Shown here in pieces: positions 18,226 through 27,181 of a stretch of 48,018 bases of DNA. Within the stretch, counting starts at the first letter, position 1; each line of letters opens with the position of its first letter. Source of the stretch: Candidatus Microgenomatus sp. GTDB lineage: Bacteria > Patescibacteriota > Microgenomatia > UBA8517. Below the pieces are notes generated by a model, which did no database searches, was not told the DNA's origin, and saw nothing but the letters and a program-made list of their open reading frames with translations. Location of the stretch: NCBI GenBank assembly GCA_020724555.1, contig DYGT01000001.1, positions 129,197 through 177,214 on the forward strand, read 5' to 3'. The position numbers and the translations under genes were made by a program.

Positions 18226-19554
18226 TCATTTTATAAACCAGTAAAGAAGCAGGTGATAAATGGTCACCAAAAAAACCACGAGGATAGAAATATTTTTTTG
18301 CTTTTCTACGTTTAGACTTGCAAGGGCTACAATGGGTGTCAGATACCAGCTCAAAACCAGGCTCAATTTGGTTAAAATAAAAACGCTATAAACCGCAAAA
18401 CAGGCAAAGATGAGTTTTTGAAAAGAATATTTATTAACCAAAAACCATATTCCGGTTAATCCCCCTATTAATAAAAAGATAAAATTGTTGAGTTTAAAGG
18501 CTTGTGTGTAGCTTACAACTTGATCCAAAAGCCAGATGCCCAAGGAAGGGCTTATTGTTTGGCCGTGATAAAAATTCAAAAGAAACGAAAACGTTTCTCT
18601 TCCTTGCCAAAAAGGATAATAAAATACTGCCGCAATCCCCAAGCAGAAAGCGCCGATTAATATAGATTTATAAAAGAATTGGTTTAAACTTAATTTTTGT
18701 TTAAAAAGGGTAAAAACATAAAACGGCACAAACACGGTTGTAGTGCCTTTAATAAGGATAGACAAAACCAGAAATATAAAAGAAAAAAAGATGCGTTTAT
18801 GTTTTAAAGCCAGCGCCGAAAGCAGAAGCAAAAATATTAGCAAAGATTCATTGTGGGCGTTTGCAGCAAGCTCATAAACCACCAAAGGATTCCAGCTGTA
18901 TAAAAACAGTGCTTTTGCGGACTTCGTGATTTTATAGATTAAATAGCCGTTTACAAGATTCGCGCCAATCAGAAGTGTTTTAAAAAGGATAAATGTTAGT
19001 GGGTAATGGTTCAGGCCGATTGTGTTAATAAAACTGCTGATAAATAAAAACATGGGGCCGTAGAGCGTGGGTTTGCCAGACCAATAGTTACTAATGATAG
19101 GGTAAAGCGGATCGCCCCAATATTGGCTGTAAGTATCAATGTAGGGGTTTGCTCCTTGGTTTACAACCCGGCCAATTGCTATATAGGAGTGTAAATCATT
19201 GGATGTAAAAAAGGGCACAAAAATAAACCCTACCTGAAACAGCACGGAGAATAGAAAAATTGTTTTTAAATTAGCGGACGTAAATTTTGCTTTAAAAAGT
19301 ACTAAAAAATAAATTAGATATAAAATTACAAGAAGTGTAATAACAAGATTCAGGTGTATTTGTGTGTGTAAATTAAGTTCACCAAAATGCCACTTTAGAA
19401 GATAGAAGGAAATATAAAGCAGTTCTGTTGCCAGACCGGCAATAACAAACGGATTTTTTGCAAATTTACTCGCGGCAGCAATCGATGGCTTTTTGTACGA
19501 GTTCGCCCATTTTGTCAAAAACGGAAAGCGATTGTTTCTTTTTGCCTTTTTCAT
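18226..19554 (-). CDS. Polytopic GT-C type mannosyltransferase-like protein
   Basis: VNQGANPYIDTYSQYWGDPLYP, YGPMFLF, SWNPLVVYELAANAHNE; start uncertain (89-nt overlap with upstream ORF). Confidence 0.6.
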   Translation of the reverse strand: MKKAKRNNRFPFLTKWANSYKKPSIAAASKFAKNPFVIAGLATELLYISFYLLKWHFGELNLHTQIHLNLVITLLVILYLIYFLVLFKAKFTSANLKTIFLFSVLFQVGFIFVPFFTSNDLHSYIAIGRVVNQGANPYIDTYSQYWGDPLYPIISNYWSGKPTLYGPMFLFISSFINTIGLNHYPLTFILFKTLLIGANLVNGYLIYKITKSAKALFLYSWNPLVVYELAANAHNESLLIFLLLLSALALKHKRIFFSFIFLVLSILIKGTTTVFVPFYVFTLFKQKLSLNQFFYKSILIGAFCLGIAAVFYYPFWQGRETFSFLLNFYHGQTISPSLGIWLLDQVVSYTQAFKLNNFIFLLIGGLTGIWFLVNKYSFQKLIFACFAVYSVFILTKLSLVLSWYLTPIVALASLNVEKQKNISILVVFLVTIYHLLLYWFIK

Positions 19555-20014
19555 CGATTAAATCAATTTTATCGCTTTTGCTTTTAATATTTAAAGCGTC
19601 TTTGGTGTCAACCACATTTAGATTTATGGCCCAAAAGAGGCTATAGAGTTTGTAAGCTTTTTCAAACAAATCCCAGGCCTCGCCTTTATTACCCTTTTTA
19701 AGCTCTTTGGTGCCCACTTCCATTACCCTCATGCTGGCGGCAAGTAAGTGCTTACTGATGCACCACACCTCACCTTCATAGTCTTTGATAATATTTTTCA
19801 AAAGTTCGGTGCGCATGAGCCTCACTTCATTTAAAAGATCCAGATATTTTTGGTTTTTCGTTTTTTGGGCGGTGAAAAATAGATGCTCCTCAATTGAAAT
19901 AAGGTTCATAATACCGATAGATAAATCTTCGCCGCTGCTAAGGTCAAGATCCTTTTGTTGCGTTACTTTTTCCACCTTATCTAAAAGTGTTTGGATGTCT
20001 TTTTTGTTGGCCAT
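19466..20014 (-). CDS. Cassette protein C, copy 1: soluble helical protein with conserved EEH, DYEGEVWCISKHLLAASMR and C-terminal DCCRE
   Basis: Clear paralog of 39535..40092 over nearly its full length. Confidence 0.75.
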   Translation of the reverse strand: MANKKDIQTLLDKVEKVTQQKDLDLSSGEDLSIGIMNLISIEEHLFFTAQKTKNQKYLDLLNEVRLMRTELLKNIIKDYEGEVWCISKHLLAASMRVMEVGTKELKKGNKGEAWDLFEKAYKLYSLFWAINLNVVDTKDALNIKSKSDKIDLIDEKGKKKQSLSVFDKMGELVQKAIDCCRE

Positions 20015-20545
20015 TTAGATATTTAGATTTAAGCTTGTAAGCAAAAACATTATAACGCTTGCAGTCAAAAGAAAAGCTACGGGTAGAATTACTTTTTGAA
20101 AATCAATAAGCTGCCTTCCTTTGCTTTGCCTGATTTTTTTATCAGCAGCAATACCCAGATAAAAAGTAAATATGCCCAAGATAATGCCAAAAAGGAGTTT
20201 GTCGATTCCTAAAATGGTATTGTTGGGGTGCCCCATTACACCGCCAAGCTTGAGAGGAATGATGGTTAAGATAAACCAGACGATCATGGAAATAATTGAG
20301 CCGTAAGGTATATTTATATTTTTTTTCTTAAGCCAATTGGCGCTCCAAAGCGCGAGAGCCATAATTAGCCCGCCAAACCAGATGCCACTTGCGGCATCAT
20401 CTATGCCCAAGTAGCGCGAAAGGCCCAGCCCGGCGCCGACAGCAACGGTACACACGGGGCAGACAGCTTTTGCTGGAGCTAAATTTATAAAATAAAAAGA
20501 AATTAAAGTAATTCCAAAAACAAAAAATTTAATTATTTTCTTCAT
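20015..20545 (-). CDS. Cassette protein B, copy 1: membrane protein with VCPVCTVAVGAGLGLSRYLGIDD after a signal peptide
   Basis: Signal peptide APAKA then VCPVC, about 4 TM helices; paralog of 39012..39521. Confidence 0.8.
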   Translation of the reverse strand: MKKIIKFFVFGITLISFYFINLAPAKAVCPVCTVAVGAGLGLSRYLGIDDAASGIWFGGLIMALALWSANWLKKKNINIPYGSIISMIVWFILTIIPLKLGGVMGHPNNTILGIDKLLFGIILGIFTFYLGIAADKKIRQSKGRQLIDFQKVILPVAFLLTASVIMFLLTSLNLNI

Positions 20546-20930
20546 CGGAGTACAAAGTGTTTAAGTAATCAATAATGGGTTGGTCGCCAACGATACATTC
20601 TCCCTGGGGGGTAAACACCAAGGGCACGCCGATTTGTGTTGCTGGGATGTTACAAGATAGCGCGCGGGCCTGCAGGCGGCTGGCGTTTTCGGGGTTTGCG
20701 GTTTCATATTTGTCCAAAGCAAATTCTTCCGTATGCTCCCATCCTTCCATAAATTCATTGACAACTGCGCAATGAGGGCAAGTGGTGCTCCAGTAGTATT
20801 CATGATTTTGGGGTAGTGGCAGGTCGGACACTTCCTGTTGTTTATCACCCGAAAATAGAAATAAACCGGCAATTACTACTATAACTATGCCGACGATAAA
20901 CCCCAAAATGGCTTTATTCATATCACTCAT
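20529..20930 (-). CDS. Cassette protein A, copy 1: membrane-anchored thioredoxin-fold protein (CPHC)
   Basis: N-terminal TM, YYWSTTCPHC, IGVPLVFTPQGECIVGDQPIIDYL; paralog of 38548..39015. Start trimmed to MSDMNKAILGF. Confidence 0.8.
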   Translation of the reverse strand: MSDMNKAILGFIVGIVIVVIAGLFLFSGDKQQEVSDLPLPQNHEYYWSTTCPHCAVVNEFMEGWEHTEEFALDKYETANPENASRLQARALSCNIPATQIGVPLVFTPQGECIVGDQPIIDYLNTLYSDEENN

Positions 20931-20985
20931 ACTACTGATATTTATTAGCGGTTGCAAGAGCAAATTATGTTGTACAATCAGTGAG

Positions 20986-22122
20986 ATGGTGTTTAAAAAT
21001 ATCACATTAATTGAAAAATCCAAATTAATATTAATAGCCGCTACCGGTCTTTTGGTTTTGGCCATCTCGGCTTTGGCCACCGTTTTTTTGTTTAATATAA
21101 GTTATTCAGAAGAGCCCGAAACCATGGAATATAGTAGCCAAGATGTACAAAAATATACCGCAGAGATTGAAGCCCGCACTGATCCCAGCTTTAATGTGCT
21201 TCTTTTGGGTTATGGTGGAGCTGATCATGACGGAAGTTTTTTAACGGATGCAATCAAGCTTGTTAATATAGACCCTGTCACAAAAGACGTGACCGTGATT
21301 TCGATCCCGCGTGATTTATGGGTGGAAATACCGGTGCGTTCCGATATGGGGGAATATCAAAAAATAAACGCCGCCTATGCCATTGGTATGGACGACAATT
21401 ATCCGTTAAAGCAAACTCAGTACAGGGGAGTAGAGGGCGCGCAAAAGCTGGTGGGAGATGTGGTGGAGGCGATAACGGGCAAAAAGGTGGATGGGGTGAT
21501 TGCCGTGGATTTTGCCGGACTTATTGATACTGTGGACGCTTTGGGCGGGATTGAGGTAAATGTGCCGGTTACTTTTGACGACTATTTTTATCCCATTAAA
21601 GGTGAGGAAAATAATATTTGTGGCAAAAGTCCGGAGGAAATGGAGCGTATCCACGCGCTTTACAGTGGTTTTGAGCTTGAGAAACAGTTTGAGTGCCGCT
21701 ATGAACACCTCCATTTTGACGCCGGTATAAACCATATGGATGGGCAGACTGTCCTTAAATTCGTGCGCTCGCGCCATTCCAATGAACATGGTGGAGATTT
21801 TGCCCGTGCCCAAAGGCAGATGGCGGTTTTGTCTGCCATTAAAGAAAAAGTTTTATCGCTTGGGGCTTTTGATAATGTGCCAGGTTTTATCAAAAATTAC
21901 ACAAGATCGGTGACTACTAATTTAAAAGCAGAGGCTATAATTGCCTTTTTAGCTAAGTTTCCTGAGACAGGCGGTTACAGCACAAAAAGTATCACCTTGT
22001 CAGACGAAAACGTTTTGACTAATGCTACAAGTCCAGAGGGAGCTTATATACTTGAGCCCCGAGCAGGTCAAGGTAATTTCACTGACGTAAAGGCGTATAT
22101 AAATGCGGAGCTCGAAAAATAA
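20986..22122 (+). CDS. LytR-CpsA-Psr (LCP) family protein
   Basis: FLTDAIKLVNIDPVTKDVTVISIPRDLWVEIP, DALGGIEVNVP, LKFVRSRHSNEHGGDFARAQRQ. Confidence 0.88.
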   Translation: MVFKNITLIEKSKLILIAATGLLVLAISALATVFLFNISYSEEPETMEYSSQDVQKYTAEIEARTDPSFNVLLLGYGGADHDGSFLTDAIKLVNIDPVTKDVTVISIPRDLWVEIPVRSDMGEYQKINAAYAIGMDDNYPLKQTQYRGVEGAQKLVGDVVEAITGKKVDGVIAVDFAGLIDTVDALGGIEVNVPVTFDDYFYPIKGEENNICGKSPEEMERIHALYSGFELEKQFECRYEHLHFDAGINHMDGQTVLKFVRSRHSNEHGGDFARAQRQMAVLSAIKEKVLSLGAFDNVPGFIKNYTRSVTTNLKAEAIIAFLAKFPETGGYSTKSITLSDENVLTNATSPEGAYILEPRAGQGNFTDVKAYINAELEK

Positions 22123-22205
22123 ACTCATGGGCTAAATTTAGCTAGAAACAGCCGAATTTAAATGATATAATCTTCTCGCACATTTTAAACACATTCCCCG
22201 GTAGC

Positions 22206-22225
22206 CCTGCCTGCCGGCAGGCAGG
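22206..22225. repeat. 20-bp perfect palindromic repeat
   Basis: CCTGCCTGCCGGCAGGCAGG, same as 15215. Confidence 0.8.
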
Positions 22226-22251
22226 TCAACGGTAGGGCGATATAATATGTT

Positions 22252-22492
22252 ATGTATTATGTCTATGTTTTAAAAAATTCAAACGTGTTTTGTATAAGGG
22301 TTTGACTAATAACATGAATCGACGGTTTGATGAACATAATAAAAACAAAAATATTGGCACGCGCGGTAAGGTCCTTGGAGGTTGATATATAGTGAAAAAT
22401 ATGTGAGCAGAAGTAAGGCTCGGGCAAGAGAAAAGTATTTTAAATCTGGTTCGGGCAGAGAACATTTAAAACAAATCATTGATCCCCGGTAA
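22252..22492 (+). pseudogene. Frameshifted GIY-YIG nuclease gene
   Basis: MYYVYVLKNSN / LYKGLTNNMNRRFDEHNKNKNIGTRG / WRLIYSEKYVSRSKARAREKYFKSGSGREHLKQIIDPR* recovered from three frames. Confidence 0.75.
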
Positions 22493-22557
22493 CTCAGCGG
22501 TAGAGTGCTCGCCTGTTAAGCGAAGAGTCGTAGGTTCGAATCCTACCCGGGGAGCCA
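22483..22557 (+). tRNA. tRNA-Asn (GUU), CCA encoded
   Basis: TCCCCGG/CCGGGGA acceptor, loop CTGTTAA, GTAGGTTCGAATCCTAC T-arm, GCCA end. Confidence 0.93.
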
Positions 22558-22862
22558 GGCTTGACGAGAGGCGTAAAAAGCTATTTTGTCAAACGGTTTT
22601 TGCCAGATAAATCGGACTTTTCTGCCCTTTAGCTCCAAGTTCTGAAGTGTCATCTTCAAAAGTAATCGTTTTTCGTGGACTTCAGAACTCTCAAATAATT
22701 TACCAGCGTTAGAAGCCAGTTTTAATAGGTATTCTGAGGTCAAATAGTATTCCTCATCGGCATAATTTAGTTTGCCGATTTTCTCTGTAATTTCTTTCTG
22801 CTTTGCCCGATACTCTTTTCGCTTTTCCTCATACTTGTCCTTAGTAATCCTACATGCACATT
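22543..22862 (-). pseudogene. C-terminal remnant of a large serine recombinase
   Basis: ITKDKYEEKRKEYRAKQKEITEKIGKLNYADEEYYLTSEYLLKLASNAGKLFESSEVHEKRLLLKMTLQNLELKGRKVRFIWQKPFDKIAFYASRQAWLPG*; stop lies within the tRNA-Asn 3' end. Confidence 0.7.
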
Positions 22863-22925
22863 TAGAATTTCTGCTGCCTGTTTTATGGTTAAGAGCTTGG
22901 GTAATTCGTCTTTATTCTTCGGCAT
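22859..22925 (-). pseudogene. N-terminal fragment of a MerR/excisionase-like HTH protein
   Basis: MPKNKDELPKLLTIKQAAEILNVHV, matching the intact HTH protein at 36714..36899; runs out of frame into the recombinase remnant. Confidence 0.7.
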
Positions 22926-23055
22926 ACTTCTACAAAATTATACAAATTCTCCAAGCAAAATGCTATAATCTCAGCAGAAGTTTTCTTTTATAAAGAAAGT
23001 CCCTGGTTTTCGATCTGGCAGGTGGTGGAAGGCTCTAATTGCCTCTGGTTTCTAC

Positions 23056-24291
23056 TTGTTTGTTTTTTTAACCTTGATAGTCATTATCTTTCAATCCGCC
23101 CCCTCCCTTGCCTTAGAAAAAATTGATCCAACCAATAAAAGCTCTGTTTCTATTGCTGGTAAAACCTACTCAGGAAAGCCAGTTTACCTTCTTAAAGACA
23201 ATGAGGTCATTCAATCTGCCAAGTCAGACTCCAGTCGGAAGTTTTTCTTCGCCCTGAATGATCTAACTGATGGCAATTATACCTATACTGTCGAGGTATG
23301 TAGCTCAGAAGAAAAAGATAAGTGTAGAAATGAAAATATCGTCATCACGATAGATCAAACCCCTCCCCCTAAGCCAGAAATTGCTTTACCTGACAAATTG
23401 CCTAACGATAGCGAAGAAGAAATTACTATCAAGGGTGTTTCTGAGCCTAATGTTAAAATTGTAGCCTCTGTCCAGGATAATGAGCTACCTCCTACCACAA
23501 CCAATGATAAAGGCGAGTTTGAGATTAAAACCGGTTTGGTTTTAGGGGCTAACACCATCAACATTAAGGCGGTTGATGCCGTTGGCAATGAAAGCGCAGT
23601 GGGCGGAGCTTCTGTGAACTTTAATCCTTCAAGGTATAAAGCAAAAGTAATCAATGTTATTGATGGTGACACCATCAAAATCGAGGGTGGTCAAGTAGTC
23701 AGGTATATTGGAATTGATACTCCTGAGACAGTTCATCCCAGTAAACCAGTTCAATGTTATGGCAAAGAGGCTTCCGATAAAAATAAAGAGCTGGTTGAAG
23801 GCAAGGAGGTCAAGTTAGAAAAAGATGTTTCTGAAACCGACAAATACGGCAGGCTTTTAAGGTATGTTTGGCTGGGTGATATGCTGGTGAACGAATACCT
23901 GGTTAGGGAAGGTTATGCCCAATCAAGCAGTTACCCTCCAGATGTAAAGTATCAAGATAGATTTGTCGAAGCTCAAAGGCAAGCCAGAGAAGAGAAAAAG
24001 GGGTTATGGGGAGATATTTGCAATGCCCAACTTACTCAGACGCAACAAGCCCAGCAACAGACCACTACATCAACTCAGAATACACAACCGATCATCAAGC
24101 AGACAACGACTCCTGCTCAAACCCAGGCTCAACCTTCTAACCAAACTTCAGGAAGCTATACCTGCGATTGCTTTAAGACTTGTTCTCAAATGTCATCTTG
24201 TGCCGAAGCTCAATACCAGCTGAATGTTTGTGGTTGTAGAGCAAGGGATGCAGACGAGGACGGCGTCGCTTGTGACAGCGATTGCCAGTAG
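23056..24291 (+). CDS. Secreted thermonuclease (SNase) with Ig-like domain and Excalibur-like C-terminus
   Basis: YKAKVINVIDGDTIKIEGGQVVRYIGIDTPE, DKYGRLLRYVWLGDMLVNEYLVREGYA, and TCDCFKTCSQMSSCAEAQYQLNVCGCRARDADEDGVACDSDCQ; exact start uncertain. Confidence 0.88.
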   Translation: MFVFLTLIVIIFQSAPSLALEKIDPTNKSSVSIAGKTYSGKPVYLLKDNEVIQSAKSDSSRKFFFALNDLTDGNYTYTVEVCSSEEKDKCRNENIVITIDQTPPPKPEIALPDKLPNDSEEEITIKGVSEPNVKIVASVQDNELPPTTTNDKGEFEIKTGLVLGANTINIKAVDAVGNESAVGGASVNFNPSRYKAKVINVIDGDTIKIEGGQVVRYIGIDTPETVHPSKPVQCYGKEASDKNKELVEGKEVKLEKDVSETDKYGRLLRYVWLGDMLVNEYLVREGYAQSSSYPPDVKYQDRFVEAQRQAREEKKGLWGDICNAQLTQTQQAQQQTTTSTQNTQPIIKQTTTPAQTQAQPSNQTSGSYTCDCFKTCSQMSSCAEAQYQLNVCGCRARDADEDGVACDSDCQ

Positions 24292-24658
24292 GTGCAATAA
24301 AACGCTCAGGTTAGGGATAGCAAAGCAGCTTAACAATCTTTCAAAACGCTATCTTGAAGAAGTCGGAAAAGCAAATAGAAATGTTGAGAGTGATCAAACT
24401 CAGAGAGCCTAATTTGTCGAAGTTGCCTTTTACCCGTTATTCTTTCTCTAACAACCGCACCTCTTTCAAAGTGGTTTTCCATGATCTGCCTCAAAGTAGC
24501 ATCTTCTGGGAGGCTACTGAGGTGATCCAACTCCTCCTGAAGATAACCCCTAAGACCAGCAACGGCATCATCACTTAGGTGGAAATTCTTAGCAACATCG
24601 GGAAGCAAGCTCATTTTCCACTCTACATGGGCTTTCAAGTCTCGGACTGCCAGCTAGA

Positions 24659-24705
24659 ACGGGCACCTCAAGCGACCGAGGTGCCTAGAATAGCCCGTAT
24701 TTTTA
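24659..24705 (+). terminator. Strong hairpin followed by T-rich stretch
   Basis: GGCACCTC-aagcgacc-GAGGTGCC with outer CGGG/CCCG, then tatttttatt. Confidence 0.5.
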
Positions 24706-24939
24706 TTCAAAAAGGCTGTTTTGGAAGTCCAACATTATAACCGTTTTTACCCCTAAAAAATGCCAGTTCTAACCCATGTTCTGCGCCTTAAAACACTCCA
24801 CTTTTGCTATATAAGAGAGATAAATTTAGAGTAGCTAGGGGTGGAAACTCACGATTTGTTAATATTTACTGTGCCAATTGCTTTTTCTTCTGTACCAAAA
24901 AGATGGTCCTGGTCCGCTCAAAAGATTATATCTAAGATC

Positions 24940-25122
24940 GAATCTTTGAGCTTGAAGATCTGGCTAGATTGCAAGATATTGGAAATATCAAAGAAATACC
25001 AAATTTGATTTGTAGCAATTGCAATACCGTTACTGGAACACCTTATATTTATGAAAAAGAAAATAGACATGCAATACTTCTAAATCCACACAATTTTACA
25101 AAGAAGCTAAAAAAGAATTAAG
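24940..25122 (+). pseudogene. Decayed small CxxC protein fragment
   Basis: Frame reads LEDLARLQDIGNIKEIPNLICSNCNTVTGTPYIYEKENRHAILLNPHNFTKKLKKN* without a proper start. Confidence 0.35.
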
Positions 25123-25468
25123 GGTAAGGCGGACAATCAGTGTGTCCTTCTTTGCCTTCCTCAAAATATCTACCATCTACAGTATCACAAACTCTTATCC
25201 CAGTTCTTTAAGCATATTGTTCAGAAGAAAGTTGTCTTTCATCATAACCAATTACTTTGACATGAGAGGCTAAATTATCAAGAAAAGAGTAGTCGCGGAA
25301 AAGCAGTGGAAACAAAGAGAAGTGCAAGTAGATGGATTACTTAAAGGCATTTCTGGAATTTATGGCGGAATGCAGTTTATTGCAGGAACAGCACTTCCAC
25401 AAGTAAAAGTCTTGAAGCTCCCGAAGAAACTGAATAGTAAATATTTTGAGGGTTTACTTACTACTTCT

Positions 25469-26596
25469 TTATATGTATTTGTTATAAAGTTCGATGTGTG
25501 AATTCAGAACGTTAATTTGTTTATATCTTTCCTGAAATGCCGAATACGCTTTTTTAGACAAAATCATCTGATTTTCGATATTGTCTAGTAAAAATAATAT
25601 TTTGTTAGCAAGTGCTTTTGTGTCACCTCGGTCTACTAAAATACCAGATCTTGATTTACTAAAAAGCTCGAGATTTCCGCCTACCTTAGTTGCGATTATA
25701 GCTCTTTTTCTGACCATTAACTCAAGCATTGCGATAGACATTCCCTCAAAGAGGGAGGGCTGTACAAAAATGTTGTGCTTTTGGGAAACATTATCTATCC
25801 CAACGATTGGCTCATATATTCCTTCAAAAAAGATGTTATTTTCTAACCCAAAACACTTAACTAGATATTTGAGACGTTCTTCATCCCGTCCCATGCCATA
25901 TATATGAGCTGTCGAATTGGAAGTTTTTTTTACAACAAAACTCATGGCAGCGATTAGATAATCAATTCCTTTTTCAGGGGATAACCTGCTTATGCAGCCA
26001 ATCGATTTATTTTTTGCGTCATTTTTTGATATGAAGTCAATTTTTTTCTTAGGGGCGGGGATAAAGTGAGGAAAAATCACCACTTCCCCTTCATAACCAA
26101 GAAATCTTTTTATACCCCTAGACGAGGCCTGACTCCATGCAATAATCGCATCAAATTTATTTATTTTTTCAAATAAGTCATTAGAGTACCAATGCTTAGT
26201 ATCAGGACCAGGAGTTGTCATTTCAGTAGCAACTATTGGAATTGATTGCCTGTTGGGTGTTTCAAGCCAGATTTTAACCAATTTTCCCATCGGGCATGAA
26301 TGAATTATGTCAGGTTTCCATTTATTAAAATCTTTAACCAACTGCTGTGTGAGAGTTTTTTCGGGGGTTCTATCTTTCCTATCTTTGTAATGTAGTTTCG
26401 AGAAAGTTGTCTTTATGTCATGTTTCTTAAGTAAATTAATCCAATATTTGTTTTCCGGTTCTACTCCACAATATACTCGAACATCTACTTCTGCAGACTT
26501 GAGCGATAACGCTAGTTGGTTGATATAGTATTCAACTCCTCCAATTTCATTCAAGAAATCGGCAAAAATGGCGACTCGTTTGGGTTTCTTACCCAT
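25469..26596 (-). CDS. Glycosyltransferase family 4
   Basis: ADFLNEIGGVEYYINQLALSLK, GCISRLSPEKGIDYLIAAM, PSLFEGMSIAMLELM. Confidence 0.85.
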   Translation of the reverse strand: MGKKPKRVAIFADFLNEIGGVEYYINQLALSLKSAEVDVRVYCGVEPENKYWINLLKKHDIKTTFSKLHYKDRKDRTPEKTLTQQLVKDFNKWKPDIIHSCPMGKLVKIWLETPNRQSIPIVATEMTTPGPDTKHWYSNDLFEKINKFDAIIAWSQASSRGIKRFLGYEGEVVIFPHFIPAPKKKIDFISKNDAKNKSIGCISRLSPEKGIDYLIAAMSFVVKKTSNSTAHIYGMGRDEERLKYLVKCFGLENNIFFEGIYEPIVGIDNVSQKHNIFVQPSLFEGMSIAMLELMVRKRAIIATKVGGNLELFSKSRSGILVDRGDTKALANKILFLLDNIENQMILSKKAYSAFQERYKQINVLNSHIELYNKYI

Positions 26597-26644
26597 TGTG
26601 ATATATTGTAACAAATATTTTTGTTGTTATGTTAAAATTGTCGT

Positions 26645-27172
26645 ATGAGATCATATGAGGATAGTCAAAGAATCGAGAAAGCTATAAAATATCTAGCGTT
26701 ACAAGTTGATAGGTCTGGTAATAATCCTAAGCCAGTGATATTCCATAGTGTAAGAGTAGCGCTGAGCTTGGATAGATACGAATATCCCACTGAGGTTGTG
26801 GTAGCGGCATTATTGCACGATCTGCTTGAGGATACGAAAACTAATCTAGAAGACATTGAAAAAGAGTTTGGACAAGAAGTTGCCGCACTTGTGAGGGCAA
26901 ATAGTTTTGATAAATCCATTACAGATAAAAAGCAAAGATATATCGAAGCTTTCGATCGTTGTCTAAAAGCGGGCAAGGGTGCTCTTTTGATAAAAACAGC
27001 GGACATTCTCGATAACGCTGATTACTATTCTCTGGTAAAAGATCAAGAAGCATATAAAGGTTTAATAGACAAGCTTGAGTATTTTATGAACCTAGCAAAA
27101 AAGTCTCTGGAAGGTGAGCCAATATTTAGTGATTTGCAAAATAAGCACAAGATTTTAGTGATCAAAGGATAA
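26645..27172 (+). CDS. HD-domain protein related to SpoT/Mesh-type (p)ppGpp hydrolases
   Basis: KPVIFHSVRVALSLDRYEYPTEVVVAALLHDLLEDTKTNLEDIEKEFG, LLIKTADILDNADYY. Confidence 0.75.
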   Translation: MRSYEDSQRIEKAIKYLALQVDRSGNNPKPVIFHSVRVALSLDRYEYPTEVVVAALLHDLLEDTKTNLEDIEKEFGQEVAALVRANSFDKSITDKKQRYIEAFDRCLKAGKGALLIKTADILDNADYYSLVKDQEAYKGLIDKLEYFMNLAKKSLEGEPIFSDLQNKHKILVIKG

Positions 27173-27181
27173 TGCTACAAG

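Noticed and set aside
24330-24638. 102-aa minus ORF and overlapping plus ORF 24354..24578
   Set aside because: Neither frame has a recognisable family or convincing RBS; not called as a feature though one could be a real small gene
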